From: CAMDHY01 sp943372725
GTDB taxonomy: Bacteria > Pseudomonadota > Alphaproteobacteria > Rhizobiales > Segnochrobactraceae
Direction: 5' to 3'
Assembly (NCBI GenBank): GCA_943372725.1
Contig: CALRZT010000135.1
Span: forward strand, 1-11,468
Length of the DNA stretch: 11,468 nucleotides
The notes under the pieces were generated by a model. The model was not told the DNA's origin and ran no database searches. It saw only the letters and a list, made by a program, of their open reading frames with translations. The translations under genes and the position numbers were made by a program. Within the stretch, counting starts at the first letter, position 1. Each line of letters begins with the position of its first letter. Shown here piece after piece: positions 1 through 6,521 of this stretch.

Positions 1-50
1 ACCCTCCCCCCACGCGGGGGAGGGCAGGGAGGGGGGCGCAGCGAATTCAA
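1..50 (+). repeat. GC-rich hairpin repeat, copy 1 (forward)
   Basis: The arms CCCTCCCCC (2-10) and GGGGGAGGG (16-24) form a perfect 9 bp stem around a 5-base loop. A second purine-rich block, AGGGAGGGGGG, and a tail ending in TTCAACG follow. The same layout recurs at 7321-7371 (same orientation) and 11350-11395 (inverted), and the stem recurs at 7252-7272. It looks like a REP-type intergenic palindrome. It lies just beyond the 3' end of the minus-strand methyltransferase gene and could also stop transcription. The left edge is cut by the window. Confidence 0.8.
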
Positions 51-63
51 CGTTCCCGGCCGC

Positions 64-80
64 ATGCGGCGTCGCCGCAT
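64..80 (-). terminator. Short hairpin after the methyltransferase gene
   Basis: ATGCGGC (64-70) and GCCGCAT (74-80) are exact inverted repeats around a 3-base loop, 22 bases past the methyltransferase stop codon in its reading direction. No T-run follows, so an intrinsic terminator is only possible. It could equally be chance palindromy in GC-rich DNA. Confidence 0.3.
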
Positions 81-101
81 CGCCACATCGACGGCCGAAC
101 G

Positions 102-971
102 CTACCCCCCGTCCTTCAGCACATCCGCCAGGCGGTGCGTCGCGGACCCAGGCTTCAGCGGCTTCGGCTGGCTCTCGTGCGGGGCCCAGCCGGAGAGGGA
201 GACGACGTCGAGCGTCGCCCGCACCCGGCCGTCGGGGTCGGCGAAGCGCTCGCCATAGATCTCGGCTGCTCGCAGCAGGACCGCGCGCCGCAGCGGCATG
301 CGCGGGCGGTCGGCGAGCGGGCTCGTCGCGCCGGCCTCGGCGAGGTCGCGGACGAGCGAGAACAGGCTGTCGTAGCGGATGGTGAGGCGGTCGACGTCGG
401 CGACCGGCAGGGCGAAGCCCGCCCGCTGCAGCAGCGCCGCCAGATCCTGCAGGCTGGCGAAGGGGGCGACGCGCGCCGCCGCCCCGCCGGTGAGCTCGGC
501 CTCCGCGGCGATCAGCGCCGTGCGCAGCTCGGTGAGGGTGTCGCCGCCGAGCACGGCCGCGAGGAACAACCCGTCGGGCTTCAGGGCGCGGCGGATCTGG
601 ATGAGCGCGCCGGGCAGGTCGTTCACCGCCTGCAGCGTTAGCGTCGCCACCACGAGGTCGAAGCTCGCGGCCGCGAACGGCAGCGCCTCCTCGTCGAGCA
701 CGACGTCCGGTCCGCCACCGCCAGCCTCCGCGGCGAGCACGTCGGCGCGCACCACCTCGGGCACGCCGCGCGCCCGCAGCACCGCCGCGACACGGCCGCC
801 GCTGCCGAGATCGAGGGCGCGCGCGAAGTCGCGCTTCACCGCCGCGAGCCGATCGGCGACGTCGTCCGCCACCGCGTCGCGCAGGAAGCCGCCGCCGTCG
901 GGATGACGGGCGAGGGCGCGGCGCCGGCGGGCGGCGAGGAGGGTGCGGTCGAACGGTGCGGCGGTCTGCAT
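102..971 (-). CDS. SAM-dependent methyltransferase-fold protein, NDUFAF5-like
   Basis: This 289-residue class I methyltransferase-fold protein has a SAM-binding motif I, LDLGSGGR, at residues 53-60. The first acidic loop and the segment VNDLPGALIQIRRALKPDG (116-134) match the usual core. The later motifs GGDTLTELR (142-150) and GWAPHESQ (261-268), followed by a PLKPGSA segment, are those I know from NDUFAF5, the mitochondrial complex I assembly factor. Human NDUFAF5 is reported to hydroxylate an arginine of the NDUFS7 subunit rather than to methylate. Whether bacterial relatives act on NuoB is inference. BioC-type methyltransferases are a more distant alternative. The start at 971 fits the family N-terminus (FDRTLLAARRRRA near residue 7), although the reading frame stays open far upstream without any recognisable sequence. 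No strong ribosome site precedes it. The gene diverges from the permease gene across a 249 bp spacer. Confidence 0.85.
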   Translation of the reverse strand: MQTAAPFDRTLLAARRRRALARHPDGGGFLRDAVADDVADRLAAVKRDFARALDLGSGGRVAAVLRARGVPEVVRADVLAAEAGGGGPDVVLDEEALPFAAASFDLVVATLTLQAVNDLPGALIQIRRALKPDGLFLAAVLGGDTLTELRTALIAAEAELTGGAAARVAPFASLQDLAALLQRAGFALPVADVDRLTIRYDSLFSLVRDLAEAGATSPLADRPRMPLRRAVLLRAAEIYGERFADPDGRVRATLDVVSLSGWAPHESQPKPLKPGSATHRLADVLKDGG

Positions 972-1220
972 CGCCGATGCGCTAGCACCGAAATGGGGAC
1001 GGGTCGATGGCGGCCCGTCGCCCCTGGACGTCCCAGCCGGGTGCCCCAGGTCTGGCGATGCGGCAGCGGCGCCGGGCCCGTTTACACCGGCGCCGCGCCG
1101 GGGCACGTTCGCGCTGCGGGCCGGCGCGACGCCCGGCGGGGGAGGCGACGCGGCGATGCTGACGGACCGGGCGAAACGGCTGAGGGCGTCCGGTGCGGAC
1201 GGCGGGACCGTGCGCCGGCG
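972..1220. promoter_or_regulatory. Divergent intergenic region with a strong inverted repeat
   Basis: This 249 bp spacer separates two divergent genes and must hold their promoters, but I see no convincing -35/-10 pair. Its main structure is a perfect 10 bp inverted repeat, GCGGCGCCGG (1066-1075) and CCGGCGCCGC (1087-1096), around an 11-base loop that contains GTTTACA, a short AT-rich patch in this spacer. It could be an operator or a leader hairpin about 125 bases before the permease start. Open frames across the spacer have no recognisable family and look like GC-driven read-through. Confidence 0.45.
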
Positions 1221-2936
1221 ATGAGCGACGGCACCCGCACGGTCTACGGACCCGACACGCGGCCGCCGCTCGGCCTGCTCGTCGGCAGCGCCGCCCAGCA
1301 CGTCGGCGTGCTGACGGCGATCAACATCGCCTTTCCGGTGATCGTGCTGAACGCGCTGCCGGCCGGCAGCGTCGACGGCGAGCGCTTCATCGGCCTCGCC
1401 TTCCTGGTGCTCGGCATCGGCACGCTGCTGCAGTGCCGCGGCCTCGGGCCGCTCGGCTCGCGGCTCCTGGTGCCCACCACCTTCACCGCCGCCTACATGC
1501 CGCCGATCCTGCTCGCGGTGGAGCGAGGCGGCCTGCCGCTGATGGCCGGCATGCTGATGATCGCGGCCCTCGTCGAGCTTGGCTTCGGGCTCATCCTCCG
1601 GCGCATCCGCCACTTCGTCTCGGTGGAACTCGCCGGCGTCGTCATCGTCACCATCGGCATCCTGCTCGGCATGGTCGGCTTCCGGCTGATCTTCTCGCTC
1701 GACCCGCACGGTGCCGCGATCGACCGCGCCGCGGCCCCCGGGCTCGGCGGGCTGACGGTCATCGTGATGATCTTCGCCGCCGTCTACCTGCCCGGCTCGC
1801 TGAAGACGCTTGCCGCCCTCGTCGGCCTCGTCGTCGGCCTGATCGCCGCGCCGTTTTTCGGCGAGTTCGACCTCACCCGCCTGCCGGCCTGGGACCAGAT
1901 CGGCCTGATCGACGTGCCGATGCCGTTCTTCCCGGTGCCGACCTTCGACCTCGCGTTGCTGCCGGGCTTCGTCATCGCCGGCCTCGCCTGCGCGCTCCGC
2001 ACCGCCGGTGACGTGACGACGGCGCAGCGCGCCGCCACCCCCGGCTGGCGGCGGCCCGACTACCGCCAGATCGCCCGCGGCATCCTGTCGGACAGCGTCT
2101 CGACGCTGACCTCGGCGATCCTCGGCTCGCTCGGCACCAACTCGTTCTCCGGCAGCGTCGGCCTGTCGGTGGCGGCGGGCGTGCTGTCGCGCGCGGTCGG
2201 CATCCTCGCCGGCCTGATCCTGATCGCCATGAGCCTGCTGCCGCCGGTCCGCGCCGTCGCCCTGATGGTGCCACAGGAGATCTCCGGGGCGGTGCTACTC
2301 TTCTCGGCCGCCTTCATCATCATGAACGGCCTGTTCGTCATCGCCTCGCGCGCCCTCGACAACCGCCGCATCCTCGTCGTCGGCCTGTCCATCCTGCTGG
2401 TGATGGCGCACGACGCCTACCCCGGCTTCTTCGCCGGCCTGCCGCCGGCGCTCGCCGCCGTGACGCGCTCCAGCCTGACGGTGGCGATCGTCTGCGCCGT
2501 GGTGCTGACGCTGGTGCTCGGCCTCGGCCAGCGCCGCAAGCGCGCCCGCGCCTTCACCGCCGCGGAATTGCCGGAGATGACCGGGTTCGTCCGCGACGCC
2601 ACCGCCCGCCTCGGCATGGCGCGCGACGTCGCCGGCATGATGGTGCTGGCGGCCGAGGAGGTCGCCGACCTGGTGCGCCGCGAGGGCGGCGGCGAGGGTC
2701 TCGACCTGACGGTGGAGGCGACGGATGCCATGGCGGCGCTGACGGCGATGCTGCCGGCCGGCGTCAGCCTCGAGAAGATGCCGCCGCCAAAGCCGCCGTC
2801 GAGCCTCGACGACATCGAGGACGTCGACGCCTACATGCAGGCCGTGCAGCGCCGGCTGGTTCTGGACCGCGCCGACTGCTCGGAGGTGCAGGACCACGGC
2901 GGCCGGCGCCGCCTGCGCATCGTCTTCGATCAGTAG
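1221..2936 (+). CDS. Divergent NCS2 (uracil/xanthine-type) permease with a C-terminal soluble domain
   Basis: This 571-residue protein has about 430 residues of hydrophobic helices and then a soluble tail. The N-terminal AAQHVGVLTAINIAFPVIV, the TM8 segment ending GDVTTAQ (263-269) and a TM10-like LGTNSFSGSVG region place it in the NCS2/NAT family of proton-coupled nucleobase transporters. Key positions differ. The NAT signature [QEP]NxGxxxxT[RKG] reads GSVGLSVAAG (311-320), and the TM8 glutamate before the GD pair aligns with R260. Substrate and coupling are therefore uncertain. Residues about 438-571 are charged and non-membrane: a basic stretch RRKRAR, then AAEEVADLVRRE near 477-488, a beta-like DLTVEATD segment, and a C-terminal RRRLRIVFDQ. 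This layout resembles a degenerate anti-sigma/HATPase domain, which is inference. The ATG at 1221 precedes the first recognisable helix. The frame stays open upstream, but without family similarity. The ribosome site is weak. Confidence 0.8.
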   Translation: MSDGTRTVYGPDTRPPLGLLVGSAAQHVGVLTAINIAFPVIVLNALPAGSVDGERFIGLAFLVLGIGTLLQCRGLGPLGSRLLVPTTFTAAYMPPILLAVERGGLPLMAGMLMIAALVELGFGLILRRIRHFVSVELAGVVIVTIGILLGMVGFRLIFSLDPHGAAIDRAAAPGLGGLTVIVMIFAAVYLPGSLKTLAALVGLVVGLIAAPFFGEFDLTRLPAWDQIGLIDVPMPFFPVPTFDLALLPGFVIAGLACALRTAGDVTTAQRAATPGWRRPDYRQIARGILSDSVSTLTSAILGSLGTNSFSGSVGLSVAAGVLSRAVGILAGLILIAMSLLPPVRAVALMVPQEISGAVLLFSAAFIIMNGLFVIASRALDNRRILVVGLSILLVMAHDAYPGFFAGLPPALAAVTRSSLTVAIVCAVVLTLVLGLGQRRKRARAFTAAELPEMTGFVRDATARLGMARDVAGMMVLAAEEVADLVRREGGGEGLDLTVEATDAMAALTAMLPAGVSLEKMPPPKPPSSLDDIEDVDAYMQAVQRRLVLDRADCSEVQDHGGRRRLRIVFDQ

Positions 2937-2991
2937 CGGGACCGTCGGTCACCGCTCGCGGCAAAGCCGGCCCCGCGCTACGATCAACACC

Positions 2992-3816
2992 ATGAGCGAA
3001 TGGCTGCCCGAGGGGATGGCGGCGGAGCCGGCCGTACGGCGGCCGGTGGCCGTGCGCGCACGCCTCGCCGCCGCCGGCCACGCGATGCTGCGCCTCGGCC
3101 GCGCCGTCCTCGACACCGCCCTGCCGCCGGTCTGCCTCGCCTGCCGCCGCCCGGTCGCCGACGATCACGCGCTGTGCGTGACGTGCTGGGGCGGGCTCGC
3201 GCCGATCGAGCGGCCGTTCTGTGAGCGGCTCGGCACGCCGTTCTCCTTCGATCTCGGCGAGGGGGCGCTGTCAGCCGCCGCCATCGCCGACCCGCCGCCC
3301 TACGACCGCGCCCGCGCCGCCGTGCGCTATGGCGACGTCGCCGGCAACCTCGTGCACGCGCTGAAGTACCGCGACCGCGGCGAGGTGGCGGCGCTGATGG
3401 GCAGGATGGCCGCGCGCGCCGGCCGCGACCTGCTGACGGATGCCGATGCGCTGGTGCCGGTGCCGCTGCACCCGCGGCGGCTGTGGACGCGGCGCTTCAA
3501 CCAGGCGGCGGCGATCGCCGGCGTCGTCGGCCGCAGCGCCGGCGTCATGGTCGATCCGTTCGCGCTTGAGCGGGTGCGGGCGACGCCGCACCAGGTCGGT
3601 CTCGACAAGGGCGAGCGCGCCGACAACGTGCGCGGCGCCTTCCGCGTGCCGGCCGGGCGCAAGGCCGCCGTCGAAGGCCGGCGCCTCGTGCTGGTCGACG
3701 ACGTGCTCACCTCCGGCGCCACCGTGGCGGCGGCGACCAAGGCCCTGAAGCGCGGCGGGGCGGCCCGGGTGGACGTGCTCGTCTTCGCCCGGGTGGTGCA
3801 GGGCGAGGGGATCTGA
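2992..3816 (+). CDS. comF: ComF family phosphoribosyltransferase-like protein
   Basis: This 274-residue ComF/GntX family protein has an N-terminal zinc-finger-like pair, C48-x2-C51 and C62-x2-C65, introduced by LPPVCLAC. The segment LVHALKYRDRGEVAALMGRM follows, then VPVPLHPRRLWTRRFNQA and the phosphoribosyltransferase PRPP loop VLVDDVLTSGAT (about 233-244). In naturally competent bacteria ComF helps DNA uptake. In most alphaproteobacteria the role is unknown and competence cannot be assumed from it. It is about 30 residues longer than the common length because of an N-terminal extension. A start at M30 (3079 or nearby) would remove that extension. It lies 55 bp after the permease, close enough to be co-transcribed, and 108 bp before the glutaredoxin gene. 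Confidence 0.9.
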   Translation: MSEWLPEGMAAEPAVRRPVAVRARLAAAGHAMLRLGRAVLDTALPPVCLACRRPVADDHALCVTCWGGLAPIERPFCERLGTPFSFDLGEGALSAAAIADPPPYDRARAAVRYGDVAGNLVHALKYRDRGEVAALMGRMAARAGRDLLTDADALVPVPLHPRRLWTRRFNQAAAIAGVVGRSAGVMVDPFALERVRATPHQVGLDKGERADNVRGAFRVPAGRKAAVEGRRLVLVDDVLTSGATVAAATKALKRGGAARVDVLVFARVVQGEGI

Positions 3817-3848
3817 CGCCGCCGCGCCGGCGCCGGGCAGGCCCCCAC

Positions 3849-3878
3849 CTTGCCAGACCCCAGTCCTCTCACCTACTT
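3849..3878 (+). promoter_or_regulatory. Possible sigma-70 promoter for the glutaredoxin gene
   Basis: CTTGCC (3849-3854) and CTACTT (3873-3878) are 18 bases apart. They resemble the alphaproteobacterial housekeeping pattern CTTGAC and CTATAT (five of six and four of six matches). They lie in an unusually AT-rich patch of the 108 bp comF-glutaredoxin gap, about 47 bases before the glutaredoxin start. This is pattern matching only. Confidence 0.35.
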
Positions 3879-3924
3879 AGACGGATCTGAACTTTCCGCG
3901 ACGCAGCGACGTTGCGAGGGCATC

Positions 3925-4179
3925 ATGGCAAAGGTCGTCATCTACACGCGTCAGGCCTGCGGCTACTGCTCGGCGGCGAAGAGCCTGCTCGAGAAGAAGG
4001 GCGCCGCGTTCGAGGAGATCGACGCGACTGGGCGTCCGGAGCTGCGCGCCGAGATGATCCAGCGCTCCGGCCGGGCGACCTATCCGCAGATCTTCGTCGG
4101 CGACACCCACGTCGGCGGCTGCGACGATCTCTATGCCCTCGACGGCGCCGGCAAGCTCGACCCGCTGCTCGCGGCCTGA
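3925..4179 (+). CDS. grxC: Glutaredoxin 3 (GrxC family)
   Basis: This 84-residue glutaredoxin is a small cytoplasmic disulfide reductase that uses glutathione. The active site is C12-G-Y-C15, where the usual dithiol motif is CPYC. T52-Y53-P54 supplies the cis-proline that binds glutathione (normally TVP), and GGCDDLYAL (64-72) is the conserved C-terminal glutathione-binding segment. I chose the ATG at 3925 because the family starts with a few residues before KVVIYT and because GAGGG lies 5 bases upstream. An upstream ATG at 3850 would add 25 non-conserved residues and would run through the promoter-like patch. The amidase gene follows after 29 bp, so the two are probably co-transcribed. Having both cysteines, it should work by the dithiol as well as the monothiol mechanism. 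Confidence 0.93.
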   Translation: MAKVVIYTRQACGYCSAAKSLLEKKGAAFEEIDATGRPELRAEMIQRSGRATYPQIFVGDTHVGGCDDLYALDGAGKLDPLLAA

Positions 4180-4208
4180 CCGGGACCGCCGTCCTGAAGG
4201 AGACAACC

Positions 4209-5087
4209 ATGGCCTCCGAGACCTTCCGCGTCGCCTGCGCGCAGATGCGCTCGGGCCGCACCGTCGCCGACAACATCGCGGCCGCCGAGGCGCTGATCCG
4301 CACGGCGGCGAAAGGCGGCGCGCGCTACGTCGTCACCCCGGAGATGACCAACCTCCTCGACCGCGACCGCGCCGCCGTGCTCTCCAAGATCGCCTCGGAG
4401 GCCGAGGACGCGACCCTCACCCGCCTCAGCGAAGTGGCGGCCGAGCTCGGCATCGTCATCCACATCGGCTCGCTCGCCATCCACACGCCGGACGGCGTCG
4501 CCAACCGCGCCTTCGTCATCGGCCCGGACGGCGCGGTGATCGCCAAGTACGACAAGATCCACATGTTCGACGTCGACCTCGCCAATGGCGAGAGCTGGCG
4601 GGAATCGAACACCTATAGCCCCGGCGAGCAGGCGGTGGCGGTGGACCTGCCTGGCGCGCCCGCGGACCTGCGCCTCGGCCTCGCGATCTGCTACGACCTG
4701 CGCTTCCCGCACCTCTTTCGCGCGCTCGCCAAGGCCGGTGCCGGCCTGCTCGCGGTCCCCGCCGCCTTCACCCGTCAGACCGGCGAGGCGCACTGGCACG
4801 TGTTGATGCGTGCCCGCGCCATCGAGTGCGGCGCCTATGTCGTCGCCGCCGCCCAGGGCGGCACCCACGAGGACGGCCGCGAGACCTATGGCCACAGCCT
4901 GATCATCGACCCCTGGGGCGTCGTCCTCGCCGAGGCCGGCACCGAGCCGGGCGTCATCTTCGCCGACCTCGATCCTGCGAAGGTGACGGAGGCGCGGGGC
5001 CGCATCCCGGCCTTGAGGAACGACCGGCTGTTCGCCGTCCCCGACCTGCCGCCGGTCGACGCCGCCGGCCGGAGGGCGGCGTCTTGA
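4209..5087 (+). CDS. Carbon-nitrogen hydrolase, Nit1-type (probable deaminated-glutathione amidase)
   Basis: This 292-residue nitrilase-superfamily amidase has the Glu-Lys-Cys triad visible as E45 (TPEMTN), K116 (YDKIHMFDVD) and C161 (LAICYDLRFP). HWHVLMRARAIE, YVVAAAQGG and YGHSLIIDPWG follow as in the Nit1 branch. Nit1 proteins hydrolyse deaminated glutathione, a side product of transaminases, as a metabolite-repair step. Its position directly after glutaredoxin supports a glutathione-related substrate, although omega-amidase (Nit2) activity cannot be excluded. The start is well supported by AAGGAG (4197-4202), six bases before the ATG. The stop overlaps the TTG start of the DUF1178 gene, which implies translational coupling. 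Confidence 0.9.
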   Translation: MASETFRVACAQMRSGRTVADNIAAAEALIRTAAKGGARYVVTPEMTNLLDRDRAAVLSKIASEAEDATLTRLSEVAAELGIVIHIGSLAIHTPDGVANRAFVIGPDGAVIAKYDKIHMFDVDLANGESWRESNTYSPGEQAVAVDLPGAPADLRLGLAICYDLRFPHLFRALAKAGAGLLAVPAAFTRQTGEAHWHVLMRARAIECGAYVVAAAQGGTHEDGRETYGHSLIIDPWGVVLAEAGTEPGVIFADLDPAKVTEARGRIPALRNDRLFAVPDLPPVDAAGRRAAS

Positions 5088-5602
5088 TCCGCTACGCCCT
5101 CGAGTGCCGTGAGGAGCACGGTTTCGAGGCCTGGTTCCGCTCTTCCGACGACTTCGAGCGCCAGCAGGCGGCGGATCTCCTGTCCTGCCCCGTGTGCGGC
5201 TCCCACGCGGTGACGCGCGCGCTGATGGCGCCGGCCGTCTCGACCTCGCGCAAGCGCGCCGAGATCGCCGCGGCGATCGCCGCCGCCCCGGCGGTGCCCG
5301 AGGCGCCGCCCGCGGCGGCCGCCGGCGTGCCCGTCTCGCTGCCGCCGCCGCCCGTGCCGGTGACGCTGCCCGACCCGCGTGCGGCCGCTCTCGCCGAGAT
5401 GCTGCGGCAGCTACGGCGCCACGTCGAGGAGAACGCCGAAAACGTCGGCCCGCGCTTCCCCGAGGAGGCGCGCAAGATCCACTATGGCGAGGCGGATGCC
5501 CGCGGCATCTACGGCCAGGCCTCGCGCGACGAGGTCGAGGCGCTCCTCGACGAGGGCATCGAGGTCCACGCCCTGCCGATCCTGCCGGAAGACCGCAACT
5601 GA
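5084..5602 (+). CDS. DUF1178 family protein, small zinc-ribbon-like
   Basis: This 172-residue DUF1178 protein has no established function. It begins IRYALECREEHGFEAWFRSS, with C8 and H12, then C35-P-V-C38 and the conserved ALMAPAVST, which looks like an N-terminal metal-binding ribbon. A proline- and alanine-rich linker covers about residues 60-98. A conserved C-terminal block follows, ENVGPRFPEEARKIHYGE (120-137) and RGIYGQAS (140-147), ending in a short acidic helix and EVHALPILPEDRN. The start is TTG at 5084, overlapping the amidase stop codon, with GGAGGG (5071-5076) seven bases upstream. No ATG in this frame would keep the conserved N-terminus. The coupling to the amidase and the repeated co-occurrence with it that I recall suggest a shared task. 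Confidence 0.88.
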   Translation: MIRYALECREEHGFEAWFRSSDDFERQQAADLLSCPVCGSHAVTRALMAPAVSTSRKRAEIAAAIAAAPAVPEAPPAAAAGVPVSLPPPPVPVTLPDPRAAALAEMLRQLRRHVEENAENVGPRFPEEARKIHYGEADARGIYGQASRDEVEALLDEGIEVHALPILPEDRN

Positions 5603-5607
5603 CGACG

Positions 5608-5621
5608 CCGCCCGCGGGCGG
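5608..5621. terminator. Possible bidirectional terminator palindrome
   Basis: CCGCCCGCGGGCGG is a perfect 14-base palindrome in the 25-base gap between the convergent DUF1178 and ubiG genes. Its place suits a shared terminator, but the usable stem is only about 5 bp and there is no T-run on either side. Confidence 0.3.
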
Positions 5622-5627
5622 ATCCCG

Positions 5628-6407
5628 TCAGCCGCGGCCGGCGAGCAGCATGTAGTTCACGTCGGTGTCGGCCGCCGTCGACCAGCGGTCGCGCAGCGGG
5701 TCGTAGACGACGCCGATCGTCTCCTGCACGAGGAGCCCTGCCTCCGTCACCGCCGACGACAGCTCCGAGGGGCGCACCAGCTTGTCATAGGAGTGGGTGC
5801 CGCGCGGCAGCCAGCGCAGCACGTACTCGGCGCCGACGATCGCGAGCAGGAACGCCTTCGGCGTGCGGTTGATCGTGGCGGCGAGGAACAGCCCGCCCGG
5901 CTTCACCATCGAGGCGCAGGCCGCGACGAAGGCCGGCACGTCGGCGACGTGCTCCACCACCTCCATCGCCAGCACGACGTCGAAGCGCTCGCCGGCGTTC
6001 GCGATCTCTTCCGCCGTTGTGGCGCGGTAGTCGACAGCGACGCCGGCACGCTCGGCATGCAGGCTGGCGACCGCGACATTGCGGTCGGACGGGTCGATGC
6101 CGGTGACGCGGGCGCCCATGCGGGCGAGCGGCTCCGACAGCAGCCCGCCGCCGCAGCCGACGTCGAGGATCGAGAGCCCGGCCAGCGCCTGGCTGTCCTT
6201 CGGGTCGCGGGCGAAGCGGCGCGCGCAGGCGTCCTTGATGTACTGCAGCCGGATCGGGTTGAGCCGGTGCAGCGGCGCGAGCTTGCCGCGCGGGTCCCAC
6301 CATTCGTTGGCGAGCGCTGAAAAGCGGGCGACCTCGGCCGGATCGACCGTCGTCCGCTCCGTTGCCGGTCCCGTCGCCGCGGGCTCGAGGGTGTCGCTTC
6401 CCGTCAT
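5628..6407 (-). CDS. ubiG: Ubiquinone biosynthesis O-methyltransferase UbiG
   Basis: This 259-residue protein is the SAM-dependent O-methyltransferase that performs both O-methylations in ubiquinone synthesis at the inner membrane surface. The family pattern is clear: DPAEVARFSALANEWWDP (22-39), PLHRLNPIRLQYI (45-57), the SAM loop LDVGCGGGLLSEPLA (81-95), then VLAMEVVEHVADVPAF and KPGGLFLAATINRT. HSYDKLVRPSEL and VNYMLLAGRG close the protein. The start at 6407 has AAGGAG about seven bases upstream and gives the usual length with a slightly long, polar N-terminus. The frame stays open further upstream, but that part is antisense to the LOG gene and meaningless. It converges on DUF1178 and diverges from the LOG gene. 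In related bacteria I recall aspartokinase in that position. Confidence 0.95.
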   Translation of the reverse strand: MTGSDTLEPAATGPATERTTVDPAEVARFSALANEWWDPRGKLAPLHRLNPIRLQYIKDACARRFARDPKDSQALAGLSILDVGCGGGLLSEPLARMGARVTGIDPSDRNVAVASLHAERAGVAVDYRATTAEEIANAGERFDVVLAMEVVEHVADVPAFVAACASMVKPGGLFLAATINRTPKAFLLAIVGAEYVLRWLPRGTHSYDKLVRPSELSSAVTEAGLLVQETIGVVYDPLRDRWSTAADTDVNYMLLAGRG

Positions 6408-6521
6408 CTGAGGCTCCTTGTCCCCGCGATAGGTCGCGCGGCCGCCCGCGATGTCAATGCGGCGACGCTCCGCGCACCCCTGCGGCTTGACGCCCCTTCT
6501 TGTGCGGTGCGACAGAGGGAC
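6408..6521. promoter_or_regulatory. Divergent ubiG / LOG promoter region
   Basis: These 114 bases between two divergent start codons must carry both promoters. TTGACG at 6487-6492 is a fair -35 element for the rightward gene, but the expected -10 position holds GC-rich sequence. A ribosome site AAGGAG lies next to ubiG on the minus strand. No operator-like repeat is evident. Confidence 0.35.

Noticed and set aside
903..1220. Upstream extension of the permease frame
   Set aside because: It would overlap the methyltransferase gene head to head and shows no membrane or family sequence. The ATG at 1221 precedes the first helix.
943..1224. Small plus-strand frame ending in an ATGA overlap with the permease start
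   Set aside because: The overlap is tempting as a leader peptide, but the start lies inside the methyltransferase gene, no ribosome site is seen, and the residues look random.
972..1709. N-terminal extension of the methyltransferase frame by about 245 residues
   Set aside because: It is antisense to the permease, has the Arg/His/Asp-rich composition of GC-driven shadow frames, and carries no recognisable domain before the family N-terminus at 971.
3850..3924. Longer glutaredoxin start
   Set aside because: The added 25 residues are not conserved and overlap the promoter-like patch, while the ATG at 3925 has a good ribosome site.
4131..4895. 254-residue minus-strand frame opposite the amidase
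   Set aside because: It is antisense to a gene with clear catalytic residues and a strong ribosome site, and it has no recognisable motif.
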